A stretch of 64,000 nt of DNA from Desulfococcus multivorans (GTDB lineage: Bacteria > Desulfobacterota > Desulfobacteria > Desulfobacterales > Desulfococcaceae): the NCBI RefSeq assembly GCF_001854245.1, contig NZ_CP015381.1, positions 2,267,001 through 2,331,000 of the forward strand, given 5' to 3'. Each line of letters begins with the position of its first letter. Position 1 is the stretch's first letter. Of this stretch, positions 1 to 7,407 are shown in pieces. The position numbers and the translations under genes are program-made. Under the pieces are notes generated by a model that saw nothing but the letters and a program-made list of their open reading frames with translations, did not search any database and was not told the origin of the DNA.

Positions 1-1
1 C

Positions 2-205
2 GACAACCCGATCGAGCAGTTTTTGTACGGATTCAGCGTTATGGGATGCCTGCCGTCGGCAATGGCGGAGCAGCCCTCGGCCGCCACGGGAACGCTCATG
101 CGGCCCGATACCTTGCGGCAGTACGCCCGTCAGGCCGGCTTCCGGGACATCGAAATTCTCCCCGTCGAAAACGACTTTTTCCGCTTCTATCGACTGAATG
201 TGTGA
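2..205 (+). CDS. C-terminal end of a SAM-dependent methyltransferase (partial)
   Basis: The reading frame is open from the left edge of the window to a TGA at 203-205, giving 67 residues with no start inside the window. The end contains 'RPDTLRQYARQAGFRDIEIL' followed by 'FFRFYRL', which resembles the closing beta-strands of class I SAM-dependent methyltransferases, where 'the methyl donor fold' ends with 'AGF..v.vl....ffrfy.l'. The SAM-binding glycine motif would lie upstream and is not visible, so the substrate cannot be inferred. The family assignment rests on this short tail only. Confidence 0.55.
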   Translation, partial: DNPIEQFLYGFSVMGCLPSAMAEQPSAATGTLMRPDTLRQYARQAGFRDIEILPVENDFFRFYRLNV

Positions 206-714
206 GAAGCCGATTGACATCGACACTGTGCATCCGATCGGAGACCGGAGCATAGACCTTGATGCGCTTATCCGTGCCGCCGGAGTTGCAGCAGCTGCCG
301 GCGGCCGCCTGATGATCCCTGTTTTTGTGTCTTGACTTTGGTGTCAGGCATAATTATGGATATTCATAATAAGGGGTTGTTAAGCTATGCCGGTTCGTAT
401 GTTCATCCGCCGGTGTAACATGAGCGGAATACAACAGCCCCGGAAAAGCGCGGCAACGCTTCCCGCAAGCTGACCACCGGCGGCCCCGGTTTGAATCCGG
501 TTTCTATTCTTAATTACGCCGCAACTGTTCTGATCGCAGCCTCAAACGCCTGCTCGCGTGTCTTTTCAATTCCCTTTAACAGCCAGCAGAAGGACGGTGA
601 GGGGATTGGCTTTCATTCCAAACCATAACCAATATAAAAAACGTAACCCGGAAATGGAATCGGCGTCAATCAGAAGGCGGCGTTGAGTGGAATCTGTCTC
701 AAAGGGGGTGCGAC
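206..714. other. Gene-poor stretch with possible coding relics
   Basis: No intact gene is apparent over about 500 bases. Two short open stretches read like protein ends: on the plus strand a frame closing at about 333 (ending 'GGRLMIPVFVS'), and on the minus strand at about 525-590 a frame reading 'LLKGIEKTREQAFEAAIRT' before a stop. Neither has a convincing start or ribosome-binding site. They may be decayed gene fragments or chance. The last part carries the leader of the next gene, with an AAAGGGGG-type Shine-Dalgarno sequence just before 715. Confidence 0.3.
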
Positions 715-2241
715 ATGGCGAACGGTCACGATCACATTATTCATCTGGCCAATGGGCAACTGGGCGGAGAAAACACCAGCCGCCGCGACGACGTCACTCG
801 TATCGTCGAAGAGATGATCGGAACCAACCCACCGAAAGGACTGGTCATCCATTTTCACGGGGGTCTGGTGAACGAAAAGGCGGGGCGTAACATTGCCGCC
901 CGACTGCAGTCTGTTTACGATGCGGCCGGCACATGGCCGCTGTTTTTTGTGTGGGAATCCGGGCTGATCGAGACTGTGAGAAACAATCTGCGCGACATCG
1001 GGCAGGAAAAGATTTTTCGCGAGTTCGTCAAAAAGGTCGCGGAGTGGGTCTTGAAAAAACTGCCGGCCGGCATCGGTTTCAAGGGAGGCACAGGCGTTGC
1101 CGTTGACGAAATCAAGCTGAGGGAGCAGTTCGATGCCTGGTTCCGGGGCGAGCGCGACACCCCGCCTGATCCCCTTGAAGTCCCGCCCGGCATGGATGAT
1201 GCCGCCATTTCGACCACGTTGAAAGGCGTCCCTGTCGATCAGGAAAGTCTTGAAGCCGAAATTCAGATGAGCATCGAGGCGGATTTTGACTTTCAGGATG
1301 CCGTGCAGGAGGTGTTCAACGGTCTTGTTCCCGGCGGAAAACCCGTTTCCACCAAGGGTGCGGGCGGCAGCACGGTAGCGACCACATCGCTGATCAGTCC
1401 CGAGGCGGCCGATCAGCTTTTTGACCGCAGTCCTGCAACCACCAAGGGGTTTTCCCTTATCGGCTGGTTCAAGGCCGCACGCATGGCGGCGGGAATCGTC
1501 ATGGCGGTGTTGCGGCGCCTGGGTGCCGGGCGCGGGCACGGCCTCTACGTCACCATCGTGGAAGAAGTTCTGCGCGCCCTGTACGTGGATAAACTCGGCA
1601 CCCTGATCTGGAATCAGATGAAAAAAGATACGGCCGATGCTTTTCTCCCCGGTGAGCATCACGGCGGAACGGCTCTGCTGAGTGAACTGCGCAAGCGTTT
1701 CCCGGCTGGGAAGGACCTGCCGCGCATCACGCTGATCGGTCACAGCACCGGGGCCGTCTATATCTGTCATTTTCTGGCGGCGGCAGCCGAGATGTTGCCG
1801 GAGGCCGGGTTCGACGTGATTTTTCTCGCGCCGGCGGTTAGTTACGATCAGTTTGATGCGATGCTGGCCAACCATCGCGATCGAATTGCGAATTTCCGTT
1901 CATTCGGCATGAACGATGACCGGGAGATTGACGATCGCCTGGTGCCAGTCATTTATCCGCGCTCCTTGCTGTATTTTGTTTCCGGACTGCTGGAAGATAC
2001 CGTCGACCAACCCCTGGTGGGCATGGAGCGCTTCCTGCGGGAGGACAAGATCTTCACGCCGGGCGATTTTCCGGCTATTTCACGCTGTCGTGCATTTTAC
2101 GACGATTTTCCGAAAAGCCTGGTGTGGGCACCCGATACGCAAGGGGACGGGACCCGGAGCGCTTCGGCCGGACACGGCGATTTCGACAATGACGCCGACA
2201 CGCTGAGCAGTCTTCAGTGGCTGCTCGATAAGGGGTTCTGA
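715..2241 (+). CDS. Putative alpha/beta-hydrolase-fold protein, first gene of a caspase-associated module
   Basis: This 508-residue protein is not recognised at family level, but it carries hallmarks of a serine hydrolase. An early strand ends in 'HFHGG' (residues 46-50), like the oxyanion region of lipases. A nucleophile elbow 'LIGHSTGAVY' places Ser344 as candidate nucleophile. A late 'AGHGDFDND' places His487 as candidate catalytic histidine. No signal peptide is seen, so it is probably cytoplasmic. The start has a strong AAAGGGGG site 5-7 bases upstream. Its stop overlaps the start of the caspase-like gene by one base (TGATG), and the third gene follows with an overlap, so the three are almost certainly co-translated. 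The substrate is unknown. A role as effector or processing partner of the protease is inference from context only. Confidence 0.7.
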   Translation: MANGHDHIIHLANGQLGGENTSRRDDVTRIVEEMIGTNPPKGLVIHFHGGLVNEKAGRNIAARLQSVYDAAGTWPLFFVWESGLIETVRNNLRDIGQEKIFREFVKKVAEWVLKKLPAGIGFKGGTGVAVDEIKLREQFDAWFRGERDTPPDPLEVPPGMDDAAISTTLKGVPVDQESLEAEIQMSIEADFDFQDAVQEVFNGLVPGGKPVSTKGAGGSTVATTSLISPEAADQLFDRSPATTKGFSLIGWFKAARMAAGIVMAVLRRLGAGRGHGLYVTIVEEVLRALYVDKLGTLIWNQMKKDTADAFLPGEHHGGTALLSELRKRFPAGKDLPRITLIGHSTGAVYICHFLAAAAEMLPEAGFDVIFLAPAVSYDQFDAMLANHRDRIANFRSFGMNDDREIDDRLVPVIYPRSLLYFVSGLLEDTVDQPLVGMERFLREDKIFTPGDFPAISRCRAFYDDFPKSLVWAPDTQGDGTRSASAGHGDFDNDADTLSSLQWLLDKGF

Positions 2242-3350
2242 TGATGGCGCAAGACGACTACGCCATTCTTGTGGGGATCAGCCATTATCCCGATCCCGGT
2301 TTTCCTCCCCTGCAGGGGCCGTCGCGGGATGTCCGGCGTTTTTGCGACTGGCTGATCGATCCGGCCGGCGGCGATGTCGATCCCGGTCATATTACCACCA
2401 TCGTTTCACCCAATCCGCCGCCGGCCGTATCGCCGGACCAGGCGCCGCCGCAGTTTACCGATTTTCAGGTGGCGTTCCAGAACCTGATTACCGGCGGCAA
2501 AAACCGTATCGAATATCACAGAGACAGCCGTCTTTACCTGTATTTTTCCGGCCACGGATTCTGCGAAATCCGCAATCAGATGCCCCAGGCCGCCATCTAT
2601 GCCGCCAACGCGAGCCGTCTGTTCAACTGGAATATCGCCGGTACGCTGTACGCGCTCTGGGCCAGGGAAGCGGCTGTATTCGGCGAAATTGTTCTGGTGA
2701 TGGATTGCTGTCGGGATGCAGAGGCAACCCGCATGCTGATGAATCCGCCGCTGCCGGCCATAAACAACCCTGGGGCGGCCCAGAAGGTGAAACTCTTCTG
2801 CATTTATGCCGCGCCCAAAGGCGGCAAGGCCCAGGAACGCCCCATCCCCGAACTCAACGGCGAGGTGCACAGCCTGCTGACCCATGTCCTGCTGAACGCC
2901 TTTCGTCATGCGCCCCCGGATCCCAATGGCCGCGTGACCGGACATGCCCTCAAAAATTACATCGAAGATCTCTGGCCGCGTGCCTGCGGCAACATCCCCG
3001 CGGATCCGCCGGAGGTCTATATCCCCCCGACAGGCGATATCGTTTTTTTCACCCGACCACCCGAACGCCTGGCGCAGAATCTGGTCCTTCACGCCTGGAA
3101 CGCCGGGGAAACCGTAGAGATCTATGACGGCGGCAACCGGCTTCTGGTGACCCTGACGCCGGATGCGACGAGTGGTATTGTCGCTGCCGCGGATCTGGTG
3201 TGGGCGGACGGTACCCATGAATCGTTGCCGGTCGCGGATGCGAGGATCCGCGTGTCTCTGCCTGCGGGGCTCTACCGGGCGCGGCGCCGCCGCGAAGGGC
3301 AGTGGCGAGAGCAGCTCTTCCAGGCAGGAGGCGATGATGTCGGACTTTAA
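2241..3350 (+). CDS. Caspase-like cysteine protease (peptidase C14 family) with C-terminal beta-rich extension
   Basis: This 369-residue protein begins with the caspase-hemoglobinase fold pattern 'YAILVGISHYPD'. It has the catalytic histidine block 'YLYFSGHGF' (His105) and the catalytic cysteine block 'VLVMDCCRD', in which Cys157 aligns with the Cys of the metacaspase D-S-C-H motif. The protease part spans roughly residues 5-250. Residues about 281-369 form an extra beta-rich segment with 'VEIYDGG' and 'LPAGLYRAR'. A very similar pair of motifs opens the protein encoded next door, so the two are probably built to interact. There is no signal peptide. Known bacterial C14 proteases often act in conflict or cell-death systems or process a neighbouring gene product; the target here is not known. 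An alternative ATG lies three bases downstream. Confidence 0.85.
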   Translation: MMAQDDYAILVGISHYPDPGFPPLQGPSRDVRRFCDWLIDPAGGDVDPGHITTIVSPNPPPAVSPDQAPPQFTDFQVAFQNLITGGKNRIEYHRDSRLYLYFSGHGFCEIRNQMPQAAIYAANASRLFNWNIAGTLYALWAREAAVFGEIVLVMDCCRDAEATRMLMNPPLPAINNPGAAQKVKLFCIYAAPKGGKAQERPIPELNGEVHSLLTHVLLNAFRHAPPDPNGRVTGHALKNYIEDLWPRACGNIPADPPEVYIPPTGDIVFFTRPPERLAQNLVLHAWNAGETVEIYDGGNRLLVTLTPDATSGIVAAADLVWADGTHESLPVADARIRVSLPAGLYRARRRREGQWREQLFQAGGDDVGL

Positions 3351-5028
3351 AGCGGCAGTAACCGTTGCGGTGGCCGATCTGGCCGCACCCCTTGAAATCG
3401 TGGACGGCGGCTTCCAGGTTGTGGCCAAAGGCTTTGGACGTGTCGAGGCCGAGCTGCGTCCCGGGCTTTACAAGGCACGGGCCGGCATCGGCGGCACGGC
3501 CCAGGAGAAAATTTTCGCCGTTGAGGAAGGCGAAGGAGAGATGGCGGTCGTGCTGGAGCGGGTGCTGTTCGCCTCACCCGTCCCGATGGACGGGACCACC
3601 ACCAGCCATGAATATCATCAGGCTGCAGTGAATGCGGCTTTTGCTCGTCCCCCTCTGAAAAAGGGAAGCGGGGCCGGCTTTTTTCTCAGCGTGCGCGATC
3701 CCAGCGAGGCCCCGTTTATCCAGACGGATGATACGACAGCGCGTTATGCGCTTTCCTTTACCGGGTTTCGTTTGCGCAAGGCAACCGAAACCCTGATTGA
3801 TTACGATCAGGACGCGGTGCGCGATATCAGCCGCGGTTACGCCGTGTTGGCCGCGGAGCTCGATCCCGGCGCCTATGTACTGCAGTGGTCGTCTGAACGA
3901 TATGGAACGCTGGCGCGCCCGGTGCTGCTGGTGCCCAACTGGATCACCCAGCTTTTCCTCATGGTTGAGCCCCAGGGCGAAACAGGGCTGCCGATGCGTC
4001 CCAATTTTGCCGATGCCTCGGTGCAGATGGCACCTTTTGAATCCGCCTATCCGCGGGAACGGTATTTTCGATTGTCGGAAATTGCCCGGCAGGCTCTGCT
4101 GCAAGGACGCAACATCGTCGATCGCGAGGTTATGAATGCCCTGCTGCATGACAAGTTCGGCAATCCAATTCTGGGATTGCTGGCGGCGCATCTGTTGTTG
4201 CTGGATGAGAAACCACGGCTCAACCTGCTGAATATCGTCATGGGCAATCTAGGGGTCCTGCTCGGGGGAGACTTCCCGGACATGGTCGCATTGCGTCTGC
4301 GGCTGAACCAGCTTGAAAAACCGCAATCCCCGCCTCCGGCCGGCTTGTCGGTCTCTTTTCCGCCGTTGCTCAGGGCGAGCTGGGATATTCTCGCCCGACA
4401 GGCGGCGCGGAACGATTCCTTCTTCCCGCCAGGCTCGCTGTGCCGGGAAGCGGCGGATCGAACCGTCGACAACGGTGTCTGGCTGGCATGGAAGCCGGGC
4501 CGCCTGACCAAACCGGCCGTCACGCCGTTATCCGATGCGGAGCTGCGGAACAAGAAGCGGCACGACCGGGAGCGTATCCTGGCCGTGCTCGATTTCAATG
4601 GAGACAAGCGTGACGGAGAACAGGTGCTGGATTCGATTCGCAAACTGGCCAAGCCGTTATTGCGTGAAAAAATGCGCCTGTTCATCAAATCGGTCGATCA
4701 GAAAAAACCCCAGTCCATTGAGAAAATTCAGGACATCGTAATCCGGCTGGCCGGCGCTCTGCCGTGGCAGGAGCTGATGGAAAAGCTGTCGGAGCTTGAC
4801 GAGGAATTGTCATTTTCCGAACAGCTCTCCTCGGTCCAGAAAACCCTCATCCCCAATCTAATGCTGCTGCGTCAGGTGTTGCAGCGAGGCGATAAACCGG
4901 ATAGCAACCAATTGACGCTGCTCCTTGATGCCTTAAATGTGCCGCGTGCGGTCCTGCTTGAAAATCTTCTCGGCCTGGCCCGTTTGGGCGGCGCACTCGC
5001 GGCGAGACTCTATGAAGAGCGCAAATGA
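3337..5028 (+). CDS. Large uncharacterised partner protein of the caspase-like protease
   Basis: I do not recognise a family for this 563-residue protein. The start is placed at the second of two ATGs because AGGAGG lies five bases upstream; it overlaps the end of the protease gene by 14 bases. Residues 1-60 repeat the pattern of the protease tail ('LEIVDGG', then 'LRPGLYKAR'), and a weaker third copy sits near residues 171-182 ('LAAELDPGAYVLQW'). The middle (about 270-350) is leucine-rich and helical. The last 120 residues are strongly helical and charged, with basic stretches around 'RNKKRHDRER'. No transmembrane segment or signal peptide is evident. It could be a substrate, scaffold or regulator of the protease. 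That role is inferred from gene order and shared motifs alone. Confidence 0.65.
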   Translation: MSDFKAAVTVAVADLAAPLEIVDGGFQVVAKGFGRVEAELRPGLYKARAGIGGTAQEKIFAVEEGEGEMAVVLERVLFASPVPMDGTTTSHEYHQAAVNAAFARPPLKKGSGAGFFLSVRDPSEAPFIQTDDTTARYALSFTGFRLRKATETLIDYDQDAVRDISRGYAVLAAELDPGAYVLQWSSERYGTLARPVLLVPNWITQLFLMVEPQGETGLPMRPNFADASVQMAPFESAYPRERYFRLSEIARQALLQGRNIVDREVMNALLHDKFGNPILGLLAAHLLLLDEKPRLNLLNIVMGNLGVLLGGDFPDMVALRLRLNQLEKPQSPPPAGLSVSFPPLLRASWDILARQAARNDSFFPPGSLCREAADRTVDNGVWLAWKPGRLTKPAVTPLSDAELRNKKRHDRERILAVLDFNGDKRDGEQVLDSIRKLAKPLLREKMRLFIKSVDQKKPQSIEKIQDIVIRLAGALPWQELMEKLSELDEELSFSEQLSSVQKTLIPNLMLLRQVLQRGDKPDSNQLTLLLDALNVPRAVLLENLLGLARLGGALAARLYEERK

Positions 5029-5199
5029 AATAAAGGTGGTCCCCACGGTCTGCGGCATGTGCGGCCCGGACGGGAATTCGGCCCGCCCTGTGTGGCGACA
5101 TGCCCCGGCGATGCCTTATCCCTGCGGGCGGTAAAAATCGGGGAGAAAGCGGCGCACCAGAAATCGATGCCGGCATTGATGGAATCCGCCGGCGGATGA
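5012..5199 (+). pseudogene. Remnants of molybdopterin oxidoreductase and 4Fe-4S protein coding sequence
   Basis: Two adjacent frames look like pieces of real proteins. From 5012, one frame reads 'EIKVVPTVCGMCGPDG', matching the N-terminal cysteine motif of molybdopterin oxidoreductases. Shortly after, in another frame, 'PPCVATCPGDALSL' appears and continues to a TGA at 5197-5199. That is the closing cysteine motif of 4Fe-4S dicluster subunits, the usual partners of such enzymes. Neither piece is long enough to be functional, and they are joined across a frame shift. The simplest reading is a deletion scar of an oxidoreductase operon. The upstream edge overlaps the last codons of the preceding gene. 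Confidence 0.5.
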
Positions 5200-5244
5200 G
5201 TGTGTCGAATCCATGTTCTGCAATCGGAAAAGAAAGGAGAGATC

Positions 5245-6036
5245 GTGGCAACAGTCAACTACGCTGAGATTTCGGATGCGGTTCGCGAGGCGTCGCGGAT
5301 GAAGTCATTCCCGCTGGCGGTCAAGTTTTTGAAGAGCGCTGATGCGTTCCCGGAGAAAACGCGCGCTCCGGCAAGGGATCTGGGTAAACGCATCACCATT
5401 TGCCAGGCGGTTTCCATGGTGCGCCTCTACGGATGGACGGTTGGGCTGACAAAGGAGGATCTGATCTGTGTGCCGGCCATGATTGCCTTCGGCTTCAGCG
5501 GTGCGGAGGATATCGGGGGCACCCTCGGAGAACTGTTCTGCACGGTTGGATTCCACGCGGAAGCCGCGTCTGCCGCGGATGAGGCCGAAAACATGTGCAC
5601 TCTGGAAAACGGCGCCTACCCGGCGATTCTGATGGCCCCCCTGTCCAAGGGATTGTTTGAACCGGACACCGTAGCGTTTTACGGCAACGCGGCCCAGATC
5701 ATGCGTCTGGCCCAAGCCGCCGTCCATGCATGCGGGAAGCGGATTGCCGGAAGTTTCGGCGGCAAGGTCGAGTGCACCGAATACCTGATCGCCCCATTTC
5801 AAACCGCGGCCCCCCGCATCGCCATCCCCGGGCTGGGAGACCGCATTTTTTCAATGACCCAGGATGATGAACTGGTCCTCAGCATCCCGGGCAGTCTGCT
5901 GCTGCCGATGTACGAGTCCTTGACTGTGGTGGGGAAAAAGATAGGCGCCCGGTATCCGGTGCCGAGTTACCTCAACTACCAGCCAGAATTCCCGCCGATG
6001 TACGGGGAGATGGCGGATAGATTGAAATTGTTTTAG
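5245..6036 (+). CDS. DUF169 family protein
   Basis: This 263-residue protein matches the DUF169 family of anaerobic bacteria and archaea: 'PLAVKFLKS', 'ITICQAVSMVRLYGW', and a later segment with 'NGAYPAILMAPL'. The biochemical function of the family is unknown; members often sit near redox enzymes. GTG at 5245 is chosen as start because AAAGGAGA lies just upstream, while the frame is open further upstream without a good site. It follows a scar that contains iron-sulfur oxidoreductase remnants, which would fit a former redox operon. It is cytoplasmic, with no signal peptide. Confidence 0.8.
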   Translation: MATVNYAEISDAVREASRMKSFPLAVKFLKSADAFPEKTRAPARDLGKRITICQAVSMVRLYGWTVGLTKEDLICVPAMIAFGFSGAEDIGGTLGELFCTVGFHAEAASAADEAENMCTLENGAYPAILMAPLSKGLFEPDTVAFYGNAAQIMRLAQAAVHACGKRIAGSFGGKVECTEYLIAPFQTAAPRIAIPGLGDRIFSMTQDDELVLSIPGSLLLPMYESLTVVGKKIGARYPVPSYLNYQPEFPPMYGEMADRLKLF

Positions 6037-6155
6037 CCCGGGTTCACCGGCTGTTTCCGCGGGCGGTGAGGCGCTTTGCTTTCAAGATGCTCCAAATGTT
6101 GATCTGGATGAGGGTATCGTCAGAACGGCGCAGGCATAGTGGCTCGTTTCCCCAC

Positions 6156-6187
6156 AAAAAAAGGAGCCGGCCGTAATGGCTGACCCC
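6156..6187 (-). terminator. Rho-independent terminator behind tRNA-Leu
   Basis: Read on the minus strand, a stem of about ten pairs (GGGGTCAGCC against GGCCGGCTCC, with G-U pairs and one mismatch) encloses a five-base loop. Seven T residues follow. It lies ten bases past the CCA end of the tRNA, so it should end that transcript. Confidence 0.75.
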
Positions 6188-6196
6188 TTGATTTCA

Positions 6197-6285
6197 TGGT
6201 GCCTAGGGCGAGAATCGAACTCGCACGGGGACTGAGCCCCAAGGGATTTTAAGTCCCTTGCGTCTACCTGTTCCGCCACCCAGGC
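6197..6285 (-). tRNA. tRNA-Leu (anticodon UAA)
   Basis: The minus strand folds as a class II tRNA. The acceptor stem GCCTGGG pairs with CCTAGGC (one G-U pair), followed by A73 and an encoded CCA. The anticodon stem AGGGA/TCCCT encloses loop CTTAAAA, giving anticodon TAA. A long variable arm with stem GGGGCT/AGTCCCC is typical of leucine tRNA, and the T-arm shows GTTCGATTC. An intrinsic terminator follows directly. Confidence 0.95.
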
Positions 6286-6414
6286 TGATGGATTCCGGTC
6301 TTGGTTCCGGGTGTTTTTGAGGTGAGTGTTCTATAATGCAAGATCCGGAATAAAGCAAGAGAAAAGGCCCTTGCAGGGGGATCGGATGACGGGCGGGAAT
6401 GCCTTGGGGAGGCT

Positions 6415-7320
6415 TCAAAATTGGTTACGGGAGATGAAGCTCTCGGTCCGATATTTTTCCCGGAGACGCTGCTGGATCTCCAGCACGGTCTCCATGCTGC
6501 GGTAGGGGCCGAGGAACACGCGGTGCAGAACCCCCTGATCGTTCCGATCGCGTTGAACAAAGACCGGGAAGCCGTCGTATTTGAATCGGCTTTCGACGTT
6601 TTGAGCCCGGTATTCATCGGCAAAGGCACCGATCTGGAGGGTATAGGCCTCCGGCGCCTCGGGGTTGACGGCGGGAGGTGTCGGGATGCGGTGAACGAGA
6701 TACCGGCACGCCTCGTCGATGGCGTGAAGCTTGACCGCGTCCCTGAGATTCAGTCCGGATCGCAGGGTGACCATGGGCACGTCGAAGACGGTGAAGGGCA
6801 GCCCGCCCTCGTGACGACGGGCGGTGTACCGATCGCTCCAGATCATCCTGGCGGTCCGGGTATCCCAGAGCTGCACCGACAACCCCACGTTCATGGAGGA
6901 ATACAGCCCGGCGAAAACCCGCCTGAAATCGTAGACCGTGCCGATCAGCACGGCATCGCAGTCCAGAATGCGGCCCAGATGTTTGACGGGGGTCCGCGAC
7001 AGGCTCGCGGCGGTCGATATGCGACGGCGTCTCAGCCGCTCATCAACGATATGGAGCTCCACGTCTTCGAACGGCAGGACGCTCATGTGACTGTAAAATT
7101 CGATCCGAATGGTTTCGGCGATTCCCGGCGTCTCCGTCAGGTCCGTGAAAGGCAGCACGGCAATCGAGCCGGGATAATCGTTCAGCGTTGCCGGATGGAC
7201 GGTGTTCGGCACGCGGACGGGTTCATGGGCGCACCCGGCGAGAAGGCAGAGCCATCCGACGACCGTCATCGCAAGGAACGGCAGGGGTCGTGCGGAACGC
7301 CTGGTGCGACTTCGGTTCAT
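6415..7320 (-). CDS. Lipoprotein with SPOR domain
   Basis: The 301-residue protein starts with a basic stretch and a hydrophobic helix ending in lipobox 'LLAGC' (Cys at about residue 30), so it should be a lipid-anchored envelope protein. The middle part ('GSIAVLPFTDLTETPG', 'ILDCDAVLIGTVYDFRRV', 'LWDTRTARMIWSDRY') resembles the GNA1162-like lipoproteins that assemble at the outer membrane. Residues about 225-300 form a SPOR domain ('YTLQIGAFADEYRAQNV', 'FLGPYRSMETVLEIQQRL'), which in other proteins binds denuded peptidoglycan. AGAGGA lies ahead of the ATG. It is downstream of purB on the same strand, separated by a repeat remnant. Confidence 0.75.
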   Translation of the reverse strand: MNRSRTRRSARPLPFLAMTVVGWLCLLAGCAHEPVRVPNTVHPATLNDYPGSIAVLPFTDLTETPGIAETIRIEFYSHMSVLPFEDVELHIVDERLRRRRISTAASLSRTPVKHLGRILDCDAVLIGTVYDFRRVFAGLYSSMNVGLSVQLWDTRTARMIWSDRYTARRHEGGLPFTVFDVPMVTLRSGLNLRDAVKLHAIDEACRYLVHRIPTPPAVNPEAPEAYTLQIGAFADEYRAQNVESRFKYDGFPVFVQRDRNDQGVLHRVFLGPYRSMETVLEIQQRLREKYRTESFISRNQF

Positions 7321-7353
7321 CGTTTTTCCTCTTGCACTGAAAGCGGCGCTGAT

Positions 7354-7374
7354 CCCCTTCAGTCTTCAGCCGCT
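7354..7374. repeat. Remnant of the heptamer-arm intergenic element (copy A)
   Basis: CCCC followed by two heptamers (TTCAGTC, TTCAGCC) matches the right arm of the element found intact at 12661-12740 and elsewhere. No left arm remains. It lies between purB and the SPOR lipoprotein gene. Confidence 0.65.
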
Positions 7375-7407
7375 ATCCGGCCGCCGTCATGAAAGCCGAA
7401 AATCGAG

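Noticed and set aside
670-1875. 401-codon open frame antisense to the hydrolase-like gene
   Set aside because: The plus-strand gene has a strong ribosome site and GHSTG motif; the antisense frame has neither.
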